Shown: one piece after another, positions 1 to 5,957 of the stretch
Layout: every line of letters starts with the position of its first letter
Position numbering within the stretch: position 1 is the first letter of the stretch
Source: Methanosphaera sp. rholeuAM74
GTDB lineage: Archaea; Methanobacteriota; Methanobacteria; Methanobacteriales; Methanobacteriaceae
Assembly: GCA_003266075.1 (NCBI GenBank)
Contig: MUZZ01000146.1
Location: forward strand, 163-6,811
Direction: 5' to 3'
DNA: 6,649 nt
Made by a program: the position numbers and the translations under genes
The notes under the pieces: model-generated
What the model was told of the DNA's origin: nothing
The model's input: the letters and a program-made list of their open reading frames with translations, nothing else
The model's database searches: none

Positions 1-2
1 TT

Positions 3-308
3 CCTGACACAGTATCACAAGCTTCTGGTGCTGCAGCAAGAGCAGCTATTCCTATGATACAAGGAGAAGTTGAAATTGAACCTATCATCGCAGAAGTCAA
101 CGAAGACAACTGTGGTGGATGTGAAATCTGTGTTGAACTATGTCCATTCGGTGCTATCTCAATTGAAGATGGTAAATCAACCATCAACGTAGCTTTATGT
201 AAAGGTTGTGGAACATGTGTAGCAGCATGTCCAACAGGTGCATTAGACCAAGCACACTTCAAGAACGAACAAATCCTTGCTCAAATTGAAGCAGCTTTCG
301 GTAAATAA
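3..308 (+). CDS. hdrA: HdrA C-terminal end (heterodisulfide reductase subunit A), 5'-truncated by the window edge
   Basis: This is the C-terminal end of the FAD and iron-sulfur subunit of the cytoplasmic heterodisulfide reductase, which with HdrBC and MvhADG couples CoM-S-S-CoB reduction to ferredoxin reduction (family knowledge). The frame is open from position 3, reading PDTVSQASGAAARAAIPMIQ before the first internal Met at 54, so that Met is internal and the gene enters from outside the window. Two CX2CX2CX3C [4Fe-4S] motifs are visible: CGGCEICVELCP and CKGCGTCVAACP, each followed by a GAI or GAL turn. The tail ends in AAFGK and TAA at 306-308. The SGAAARAAIPM linker followed by the paired ferredoxin motif is typical of HdrA C-termini. 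A generic two-cluster ferredoxin is less likely because of the continuous upstream frame. No other Hdr subunit is visible here. Confidence 0.88.
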   Translation, partial: PDTVSQASGAAARAAIPMIQGEVEIEPIIAEVNEDNCGGCEICVELCPFGAISIEDGKSTINVALCKGCGTCVAACPTGALDQAHFKNEQILAQIEAAFGK

Positions 309-326
309 GCACATTTATTGCGGTTT

Positions 327-360
327 TAGAGGTTTTTTACAACCTCTATGCCTCATTTTT
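327..360 (+). terminator. Stem-loop and T-tract downstream of hdrA
   Basis: An 8-bp perfect stem (TAGAGGTT at 327-334 with AACCTCTA at 341-348) closes a 6-base loop and is followed by TTTTT at 356-360. It lies 18 bases after the hdrA stop. A transcription terminator or a 3'-end stabilising hairpin is the likely role. Archaeal termination depends mainly on the U-tract, so the stem may act as an RNA 3'-end. Confidence 0.5.
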
Positions 361-444
361 AAATAACCACCATTTTTTATAAACTTATTTTCCCATGATT
401 TATCATTATGGGGCAAATTAATTATACTATTAATTATAAAACTA

Positions 445-456
445 GTATTATAATAC
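445..456. repeat. Perfect 12-bp palindrome upstream of glyA
   Basis: GTATTATAATAC is self-complementary and lies about 85 bases upstream of the glyA ATG. It is preceded by ACTA, giving ACTAGTATTA at 441-450. The same 10-mer recurs upstream of the adhesin pseudogene at 4482-4491, there followed by ATAC to make a 10-bp palindrome. It could be an operator half-site pair, or a chance product of AT-rich DNA. Confidence 0.35.
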
Positions 457-483
457 AACGATATTGTTACATTAAATTTATTT

Positions 484-512
484 ACGTTATTATATTTTTT
501 TTCATATAACGT
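484..512. promoter_or_regulatory. Inverted repeat bracketing the probable glyA TATA box
   Basis: Seven-base arms ACGTTAT (484-490) and ATAACGT (506-512) are perfect inverted copies separated by 15 bases. The spacer holds TATATTTTT, the best TATA-like element before glyA. A start site about 25 bases downstream would fall near 515-520 and leave a leader of roughly 25 bases carrying the ribosome binding site. A dyad around a TATA box is a classic place for an archaeal repressor to block TBP. The inverted repeat is directly visible; the operator role is inference. Confidence 0.4.
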
Positions 513-530
513 TTTTACATATAATCTTTT

Positions 531-535
531 GGAGG
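531..535 (+). promoter_or_regulatory. glyA ribosome binding site (decides the start)
   Basis: GGAGG sits 5 bases before ATG at 541 and matches the anti-Shine-Dalgarno end of archaeal 16S rRNA. An in-frame TTG at 529 overlaps this site and so cannot be the start it serves. The start is therefore 541. Confidence 0.85.
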
Positions 536-540
536 ATAAA

Positions 541-1809
541 ATGACTAATTTTGAACAAGCACAAGAAATAAAGAATTTGACAAAGAAACATCATGACTGG
601 ATGAAAAACAGTTTGAATTTGATTGCTAGTGAAAACATTACTAGTAGGGCTGTTAGGGAAGCTATTGCTTCTGATTTATCACATAGATATGCTGAAGGTT
701 TACCTGGTGAAAGATTATATGAAGGTTGTGATTACATTGATGATATTGAACAGATTACCATTGATTTATCCAAGAAGTTGTTTGGATGTGATCACGCTAA
801 TGTGCAGCCAACTTCAGGTGTAGTTGCTAACCTTGCATGTTTTTTTGCTGTGTCAAAGCCTGGTGATACACTCATGAGTATTAATGTTCCTGAGGGTGGA
901 CATATTAGTCATGCTGGTGTTAGTGCTGCTGGTATTAGGGGTCTTAAGACTTCATCTGTTCCTATGGATACTGACTTGATGAATGTTGATATGGATAAGC
1001 TTGAAGCAAAAATCAGGGATAAGGAGCCTAATGCAATAGTTTTGGGTGGTAGTTTGTTCTTGTTCCCTCAGCCGGTTAAGGAAACTGTTGACGTTGCCAA
1101 TGAGGTTGGTTCTAAGGTTATCTATGATGGTGCTCATGTTCTTGGTTTGATTGCTGGTAAGCAGTTCCAAGATCCTGTGGCTGATGGTGCTCACATGGTT
1201 ACTGGTAGTACTCATAAGACTTTCCCTGGTCCTCAGGGTGGTATTATCTTGTGTAAGGAGGAGTTGCATAAGAAGATTGATAATTGTGTGTTCCCTGGTG
1301 TTGTAAGTAATCATCATTTGCATCACGTGGCTGGTCTGGGTATTGCTACTGCTGAGATGCTTGAGTTTGGTGAGGATTATGCTAAGCAGACTATTAGTAA
1401 TGCTAAGGCTCTTGCTCAGAGCTTGTATGAGTTAGGTTTCAAGGTTTTATGTGAGGATCAGGGCTTTACTGAGTCTCATCAGGTTGCTATGGATGTTGCT
1501 GAGCTTGGTAATGTTTCTGATATGGCTAAGACTTTGCAGTATAATAATATTATCTTGAATAAGAATTTGCTTCCGTGGGATGACGTGAATAATAGTGATA
1601 ATCCGTCTGGTATTAGGATGGGTACTCAGGAGTTAACTCATCGTGGTCTTAAGGAGGATGACATGGCACAGGTTGCAGAGTTTATTAAGCAGGTTGTCAT
1701 GGATGGCAGGGATGTTACTAGTGATGTCACTGAGTTTATGAGCGATTTCACAACTGTTTGTTATGCTTTTGATGATGGTTGTGAGGGCTATGATTATATT
1801 GAGTTCTAG
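541..1809 (+). CDS. glyA: Serine hydroxymethyltransferase, archaeal type
   Basis: This PLP enzyme interconverts serine and glycine with transfer of a one-carbon unit to a pterin. In methanogens the carrier is tetrahydromethanopterin or a related pterin (family knowledge). The 422-residue length suits the archaeal family. Visible signatures are HRYAEGLPGERLYEGCDYID (residues 48-67; the substrate and dimer region), YDGAH with Asp196 (PLP ring nitrogen) and His199, and TGSTHKTFPGPQGG with Lys226 as the Schiff-base lysine. The start is ATG 541, served by GGAGG at 531-535. The stop is TAG, 18 bases from the stop of the convergent flavoprotein gene. It appears monocistronic, with its own promoter in the 232-base gap after hdrA. 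No truncation or missing catalytic residue is seen. Confidence 0.95.
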   Translation: MTNFEQAQEIKNLTKKHHDWMKNSLNLIASENITSRAVREAIASDLSHRYAEGLPGERLYEGCDYIDDIEQITIDLSKKLFGCDHANVQPTSGVVANLACFFAVSKPGDTLMSINVPEGGHISHAGVSAAGIRGLKTSSVPMDTDLMNVDMDKLEAKIRDKEPNAIVLGGSLFLFPQPVKETVDVANEVGSKVIYDGAHVLGLIAGKQFQDPVADGAHMVTGSTHKTFPGPQGGIILCKEELHKKIDNCVFPGVVSNHHLHHVAGLGIATAEMLEFGEDYAKQTISNAKALAQSLYELGFKVLCEDQGFTESHQVAMDVAELGNVSDMAKTLQYNNIILNKNLLPWDDVNNSDNPSGIRMGTQELTHRGLKEDDMAQVAEFIKQVVMDGRDVTSDVTEFMSDFTTVCYAFDDGCEGYDYIEF

Positions 1810-1822
1810 TTTGCATGGCTTT

Positions 1823-1861
1823 GCTTTTTAGTTTTCTTTCTTTTTTTCTTCTATTTTTTTT
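1823..1861 (+). terminator. Poly-T terminator of glyA embedded in the convergent gene
   Basis: Starting 14 bases after the glyA stop, the plus strand carries repeated T-runs (TTTTT, TTTT, TTTTTTT, TTTTTTTT). Archaeal RNA polymerase terminates on such oligo-T tracts. The same bases, read on the minus strand, are the Lys/Glu-rich last codons of the flavoprotein gene (tail KKIEEKKKEN). No T-run is visible on the minus strand just past that gene's stop at 1828. Confidence 0.5.
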
Positions 1862-2544
1862 ATTATCCGTGTTATGTTGTATGGGTGTGTTGTTGTTGTT
1901 ATGTTTTCTATTTCTTCGAGTTTTTTAGCGTTTTGGGCGTCTATTTTTCTTATGTGTAGTGTTATTTCTTCTCCTATTTTTATTGCGTTTTGTGGGCATG
2001 TTTTTTCGCATTTCTTGCAGTAGGTGCATTTTTGTTGGTTTATGTGTGGTGGGTTTATTGCGTTGAAGTTGCATGCTGGGATGCATTTGTTGCATTGTGT
2101 GCAGTTTGTTTTGTTTATGTGTGGTGGTAGTATTGTCGTGGTTGGTCCTTCTTTTTGGTCTACTGGTATTATTATTGCTGGTATTTGTGCTTTTGCTGAT
2201 TGTGCGATTATGTTTGTTATGAGGTTGTCTGCTATTGCTGTTACTATTTTTGCTGTTGTGTTTGCTGTTGTTGGGGAGAGTATTATTAGGTCGTATTTGG
2301 TGTGTGTTATTTTTCCTGCGAAGGGGTAGCTGTGTTGTTGTTCTTTTTCGGTTATTAGCTGGTTTTCTGGGTTTTTTTCTAGTATTTCTTGGATTTTGGT
2401 GTTTTGTCCGTATAGTTGGAGTACTTCTTGTGCTGCGTTTGTTGTGGTTATTGTTATTCGGTGTTTTTGTGATAGTTTTTCTAGTACTTCTATGCTTTCC
2501 CTGAGTAGGTGTCCTGCTCCGGTTATTGCCCATATTATTTTCAT
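1828..2544 (-). CDS. Flavoprotein/ferredoxin fusion, MJ0208 family; probable dihydromethanopterin reductase (acceptor)
   Basis: This is a 238-residue two-part redox protein. Residues 1 to about 135 form a Flavoprotein (FMN-binding) domain, with AITGAGHLL at 6-14 and SPTTANTTAK at 90-99, the Ser/Thr-rich phosphate-binding type of segment. Residues 148-183 form a two-cluster ferredoxin domain with Cys148, 151, 154, 158 and Cys173, 176, 179, 183, both CX2CX2CX3C. The C-terminus is Lys/Glu-rich. The architecture matches the archaeoflavoprotein MJ0208 family, which includes DmrB-type dihydromethanopterin reductases (family knowledge). The exact substrate here is inferred. There are no membrane segments, so it should be cytoplasmic. 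The start ATG (2544-2542) overlaps the DUF192 stop as ATGA, with AGAGGA just upstream. It converges with glyA, whose product also uses a reduced pterin. Confidence 0.8.
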   Translation of the reverse strand: MKIIWAITGAGHLLRESIEVLEKLSQKHRITITTTNAAQEVLQLYGQNTKIQEILEKNPENQLITEKEQQHSYPFAGKITHTKYDLIILSPTTANTTAKIVTAIADNLITNIIAQSAKAQIPAIIIPVDQKEGPTTTILPPHINKTNCTQCNKCIPACNFNAINPPHINQQKCTYCKKCEKTCPQNAIKIGEEITLHIRKIDAQNAKKLEEIENITTTTHPYNITRIIKKIEEKKKEN

Positions 2545-2924
2545 TTTTTTTCCTCTGTTTGTATTTTGATTATTTTTTTGTTTTTGTGGGTTGTTATTTT
2601 TGTTTGGTTATGTTTTTTTATGTTCATTGTTTTTATTGTATTTTGGGGTAGTTCTATTATGTATTTTGTGTCGTTGTTTTTTGGTATGTGTATTTTCCAT
2701 GGTTTTAGTGTGGTTGTTTCTGTTATCTGGTTTTTTTGGTTTATGTAGATGATGTCGATTGTTTTTTTCATGAATAGTGTGTGTATTGTTGCGTATATTT
2801 TGTGTGGGTTTTTTTGTTTGTATAGTAGTGGTTTTATGGTGTTTTGTAGCATTAGTCCTTTGAGTCTTTTGGTGTATGTGTCTGCGTAGTCTGCTTTTAT
2901 GGTTTTTGTTTCTTTTTCTTTCAT
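2541..2924 (-). CDS. DUF192 family protein
   Basis: This 127-residue protein has the DUF192 signatures in order: KRLKGLML (19-26), IHTLFMKKTIDIIYIN (47-62, the HTxFMxxxID core), KPWKIHIP (74-81) and YIIELPQNTI (88-97). The family is a small beta-rich domain found in bacteria and archaea whose biochemical role is not settled, so no function is assigned. Many bacterial members are exported, but this one has a charged N-terminus (MKEKETKTIK) with no signal peptide and is probably cytoplasmic. It is first in a two-gene operon and overlaps the flavoprotein gene by four bases (ATGA), which implies translational coupling. No clear ribosome binding site precedes ATG 2924, so a short or absent leader is likely. 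Met25 is a possible alternative start but would lose the first conserved block. Confidence 0.83.
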   Translation of the reverse strand: MKEKETKTIKADYADTYTKRLKGLMLQNTIKPLLYKQKNPHKIYATIHTLFMKKTIDIIYINQKNQITETTTLKPWKIHIPKNNDTKYIIELPQNTIKTMNIKKHNQTKITTHKNKKIIKIQTEEKK

Positions 2925-2943
2925 ATTTTTATTTTGTTGTTTA

Positions 2944-2976
2944 TTTTATTTATATGTTTTCTATATATTTTTTTTG
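2944..2976 (-). promoter_or_regulatory. Candidate promoter of the DUF192-flavoprotein operon
   Basis: Read on the minus strand, AAAAAAATATATAG (plus 2962-2975) is a TATA-like box with an A-rich upstream flank. Initiation about 25 bases downstream would fall near 2940 and give a leader of about 15 bases, which fits the lack of a Shine-Dalgarno motif before ATG 2924. A second box, ACATATAAATA, lies closer and would give leaderless mRNA. The choice between them cannot be made from sequence alone. Confidence 0.4.
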
Positions 2977-3027
2977 TTTGGCTTGTTTTTTGTATTTTTT
3001 TGTTCATATTTTTTTCTTGGTGGATAA

Positions 3028-3080
3028 AGTATTAATCATTTGAAGTAGAAATATATACTACAGGTATCAATGATTATACT
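3028..3080. repeat. Long dyad with an internal TATA-like core upstream of mat
   Basis: The left arm AGTATTAATCATT (3028-3040) pairs with the right arm AATGATTATACT (3069-3080) over 12 bp with one extra T on the left; the inner 7 bp (AATCATT/AATGATT) are perfect. Nested inside, GTAG (3045-3048) pairs with CTAC (3058-3061) around AAATATATA, a strong TATA-like sequence. The dyad therefore surrounds the likely mat promoter core. It could be an operator or, if transcribed, a leader structure. Confidence 0.5.
3048..3058 (+). promoter_or_regulatory. Candidate TATA box of mat
   Basis: GAAATATATAC lies about 100 bases before the mat ATG; a start site about 25 bases downstream would leave a leader of roughly 75 bases. 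A second AT-rich candidate, TTTAATATAATTC at 3092-3104, would give a leader of about 30 bases. The first is favoured because it sits in the element shared with the ileS upstream region. Confidence 0.45.
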
Positions 3081-3155
3081 ATTTTAATTTTTTTAATATA
3101 ATTCATGAAGAAACGTTTACTATCAGTTCACGTATAAAAAATTTGAGGTGTACAG

Positions 3156-4379
3156 ATGAGAAATATTAAGATAGAAAAAGCTATTTCAAGGCCGGTTGAA
3201 CAGAACGAGATAGAGATTGTTGAAAGAAAGGGTATAGGTCATCCTGACAGTATCAGTGATGGTATAGCCGAGGCAGTCAGTAGGGTACTCTCCCAGACGT
3301 ACAAGCAAAAGGCTGGACACGTCCTACACCATAACACGGACGAGGTACAGATTACTGCCGGGGAGTCTGACCCTAAGTTTGGTGGTGGCCAGATTATTAA
3401 GCCTATCGAGATTCTCCTGACGGGTCGTGCTGCCAACGAGTTCAAGATGTCTAATGGTGAAGTCCACAAGGTGGGTGTTGACACTATTGCAATTGAGGCT
3501 GCTAAGAACTTCCTCAGGGATACTATTATTAACTTGGACGTCGAGTATGGTACTGTGGTTGAGTGTAAGATTGGTCAGGGTTCAGCTGACCTTAACGACG
3601 TCTTCAAACGTTCTAATGAGATTCCATCCAGTAATGACACATCATTTGGTGTGGGCTATGCTCCTTTTTCACAGACTGAGAACCTAGTGCTTAAAACTGA
3701 GGAGTTATTGAATAGTAGGGACTTCAAGAAGAAGTATCCACACGTGGGTGAGGATATTAAGGTCATGGGTTTACGTGAGAAGGATGATATCACGTTGACT
3801 ATTGCTGTTGCCTTTGTTTCCAGGTTTGTGGATGACGTCGACGCATATCTTAACATGAAATCTGAGCTTGTGGATATTGTCAGTGACTTGGCTTGTAAGA
3901 CTACTGATCTTAACGTTAACACGTTGATTAACACTGCTGATGATGAGTCTAAGAGGGATGAGTCTGGCTACTACTTGACGGTTACTGGTACTAGTGCTGA
4001 GATGGGTGATGATGGTTCTGTTGGTAGGGGTAACCGTGCTAATGGTCTTATTACTCCTAATAGGCCGATGTCTATGGAGGCTACTTCTGGTAAGAATCCT
4101 ATTAACCACGTGGGTAAGATTTATAATCTTCTTTCTAATGAGATTACTCGTGAGATTGTTAGTGATGTTGAGGGGGTTAAGGGTGTTGACATGATTATTT
4201 TGAGTCAGATTGGTAAGCCTATTGATCAGCCTAGGACTGCTACTGCCCATATCCAGACTGAGGAGGGCTATACTATTAGTGATGTTGAGGATGAGGCTAC
4301 TAGGATTATTGACAAGTGGCTTGCTAATATCACTGATATTAAGGATTACATGTTGGAGGGTAAGCTCAGGACCTTCTAG
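3156..4379 (+). CDS. mat: S-adenosylmethionine synthetase, archaeal type
   Basis: The enzyme makes AdoMet from methionine and ATP. The 407-residue protein belongs to the archaeal MAT family, which is divergent from bacterial MetK (family knowledge). Visible signatures are ERKGIGHPDSISDGIAEAVSR near the N-terminus (GHPD at residues 28-31, with His29 and Asp31 in the ATP/Mg region), GGGQIIKPIEILLTGRA, GSADLNDVF, GRGNRANGLITPNRPMSMEA and SGKNPINHVGKIYN (Lys313, His318). The start is ATG 3156, with GAGGTG at 3145-3150 as ribosome binding site. The gene appears monocistronic: it is divergent from the DUF192 operon and is followed by a T-tract. AdoMet would feed methyltransferases, including those in methanogenic cofactor synthesis and modification. 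No defects are seen. Confidence 0.95.
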   Translation: MRNIKIEKAISRPVEQNEIEIVERKGIGHPDSISDGIAEAVSRVLSQTYKQKAGHVLHHNTDEVQITAGESDPKFGGGQIIKPIEILLTGRAANEFKMSNGEVHKVGVDTIAIEAAKNFLRDTIINLDVEYGTVVECKIGQGSADLNDVFKRSNEIPSSNDTSFGVGYAPFSQTENLVLKTEELLNSRDFKKKYPHVGEDIKVMGLREKDDITLTIAVAFVSRFVDDVDAYLNMKSELVDIVSDLACKTTDLNVNTLINTADDESKRDESGYYLTVTGTSAEMGDDGSVGRGNRANGLITPNRPMSMEATSGKNPINHVGKIYNLLSNEITREIVSDVEGVKGVDMIILSQIGKPIDQPRTATAHIQTEEGYTISDVEDEATRIIDKWLANITDIKDYMLEGKLRTF

Positions 4380-4402
4380 AATTTATGGTTAGACTTTCTT
4401 CA

Positions 4403-4429
4403 CCCCCCCAAAGACTATTTTTTTTCTTT
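4403..4429 (+). terminator. Oligo-T terminator downstream of mat
   Basis: A run of eight Ts (4418-4425) followed by CTTT lies about 40 bases after the mat stop, enough for archaeal intrinsic termination. It is preceded by seven consecutive Cs (4403-4409), unusual in this AT-rich DNA. No convincing stem is visible. Confidence 0.5.
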
Positions 4430-4459
4430 ATTTACATTGACTGTTGTTTTTAGGTTAAG

Positions 4460-4495
4460 TTTAAATATTCCAGCATATATGACTAGTATTAATAC
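4460..4495 (+). promoter_or_regulatory. Relic promoter of the adhesin pseudogene with a palindrome near the expected start site
   Basis: TTTAAATATT (4460-4469) is a good archaeal TATA box. About 25 bases downstream lies a perfect 10-bp palindrome, GTATTAATAC (4486-4495), where initiation would be expected. The following CCGGTGA (GGTGA at 4513-4517) could serve as the ribosome binding site for ATG 4528. Confidence 0.4.
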
Positions 4496-4527
4496 CGTGA
4501 TGGGTCGTGTCCGGTGAATTTCATGGC

Positions 4528-5811
4528 ATGGGAATGATTAGGTTGAATAATGTTAAACTATTATTATTGACAGAATTATTGGTGTTATTTGTAGGCATGG
4601 TAAGTGCTAATGAGTCTTTTGGTGTAAGTGTTTGTGGTGATTGTCTTGTGGAAGACTTCCAGGACGTGGATGGCGATAGTTGACAGTCTAGTCTCTCATA
4701 CTCCAATTCACGTGGTAGTTACAGTGCTGTTGTTAAGAATAAGGCCTCTTTGAAGGGGGGTACTATTGAATATGATGTTGATGACTACGTTTGTCTTCAT
4801 GAGTCATTAATAAGTAACTCTTACCGGTCAGTCATTGTTAACATTAACTCTGATATCACTCTGGGTGGCAATACACGTGTGGGTGATTCGATTGAAGAGC
4901 TCATAATCAATGGTAATGGTAAAACAATTATTGGCGGAAGTGTATTCCCAGTTGATGGGCATAGCTTTCTATCTGTCAGTCAGGATAGTGTAACAATCTT
5001 TAACCTCCGAATACTCAACTTCACAGGGGAAGTGGTGGTGCAGTGTTTAACTCGGCTAATTTCTCCATCGTAAACTCTATTTTGAATAACAACAATGGGG
5101 GGCGTGGTGGGGTAGTACTTAATAGGGGTTTTTCACGTATTGTTGACTCTAAGCTTAACCGTAACGGGGCATGCTTTGGTGGGGCAGTTGAAAGTAGTGA
5201 TGCGGCAACTGAATTATTAATTCGGCCTGAACAAGAATTATGCTGGGCTACGTGGTGCTGTTGCATGTAATAGCGGGTCATGTGGTGAAGTCATCTCTTA
5301 AATGGTAACCTTACTTTAATAAACTCTACGCTATACTGTAACCTCGCAGAACGCATGGGTGGTGTTGTATTTAATTGCAATGCATCGTTAATGGTTTTGA
5401 ATTCGAGTTTGAAGATGAACACTGCAGAACGTGGTGGGGCAATCTATAGTAAGGCAAGTAATACATTGATACGGGTTAACACCTTCACTGCTAACAGGGT
5501 ATTGGAGGGTTCAGCAGTTTATTACATGGCATAGACGGCTATCATGTGGGATTACCAGGATCATATTGTTTGGCAACCTGTTGAATGCAATCCAGACTGA
5601 TAATATTTTGGACAGCAACGTTTTCAGGCAGAACAGGGCTAATGTGAGTGGGGGTGCTATTGTTGACAATGCCACCAATACCACATTTTGGGGCAACGTA
5701 AACGAGGGATTTTCAATGTACAGCTCGACGGTTCACGTGGAGGGTGTTAACAATCGTATTACTGGCAATGTATTTGATGATGGAAAAGAAGTATGGAATT
5801 CCGTTAAATGA
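4528..5811 (+). pseudogene. Adhesin-like beta-helix surface protein, decayed
   Basis: The frame opens with a signal peptide (MGMIRLNNVKLLLL, a hydrophobic core, then GMVSA and ANES) from ATG 4528 or 4534. TGA at 4681-4683 stops it, yet the same frame continues as mature protein through LHESLISNS, VNINSDITLGG and LIINGNGKTIIGG to about 5028. It then resumes in another frame (SGGAVFNSANFSIVNSILNN, GGAVESS), in a third stretch from about 5221 (GLNKNYAGLRGAVACNSG), in a fourth from about 5301 (NGNLTLINSTLYC, ERGGAIYSKAS; TAG at 5532) and in a fifth from about 5566 (NANVSGGAI-like blocks, ending WNSVK). The recurring GGAI/GGAV and N-rich strands are typical of right-handed beta-helix adhesin-like proteins of gut Methanobacteriales. 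One nonsense codon and at least four indels indicate a dead gene. It is short for the family, and no C-terminal anchor is visible. Confidence 0.85.
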
Positions 5812-5889
5812 ATAATTTATGATCCTTCAATAACTGAATATGAAGATTTGTATATTTTATCCATATGGTCTATTCGTTTAACCATGATA

Positions 5890-5937
5890 ATTACCACTGT
5901 AAGTCGAGTATAATAAATAAATTTTCTTACTGGTAAT
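5890..5937. repeat. Imperfect 12-bp inverted repeat in the gap after the pseudogene
   Basis: ATTACCA (5890-5896) and GTAAG (5899-5903) pair with CTTAC (5926-5930) and TGGTAAT (5931-5937). This gives a 12-bp stem with a two-base bulge (CT) and a 22-base AT-rich loop. It lies about 80 bases after the adhesin relic and just before the nucleotidyltransferase remnant. Its role is unknown. Confidence 0.5.
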
Positions 5938-5957
5938 GTTTATAAGTTCATTAATGA

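Noticed and set aside
54..308. A complete 84-residue ferredoxin starting at ATG 54
   Set aside because: The frame is open back to the window edge and the upstream residues continue the HdrA C-terminal region, so Met54 is internal.
529..540. TTG at 529 as the glyA start
   Set aside because: It overlaps the GGAGG ribosome binding site that serves ATG 541.
1925..2533. Long open frame on the minus strand, in another frame from the flavoprotein
   Set aside because: Its Asn/Thr/Arg-rich, low-complexity product is a shadow of the A-rich flavoprotein coding sequence, which has clear domain motifs.
2024..2748. Several hydrophobic open frames on the plus strand (Leu/Phe/Val-rich)
   Set aside because: They arise because the plus strand opposite A-rich minus-strand genes is T-rich. 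They have no ribosome binding sites and lie antisense to recognised genes.
3081..3155. SAM-binding riboswitch in the mat leader
   Set aside because: The leader is short and AT-rich, without the conserved GC-bearing helices of known SAM riboswitch classes.
3771..4250. Open frames antisense to, or overlapping, mat
   Set aside because: They are shadows of mat with no family features.
4681..4683. TGA read as selenocysteine in the adhesin
   Set aside because: There is no Sec context or SECIS-like structure, and several other frameshifts in the same gene show simple decay.
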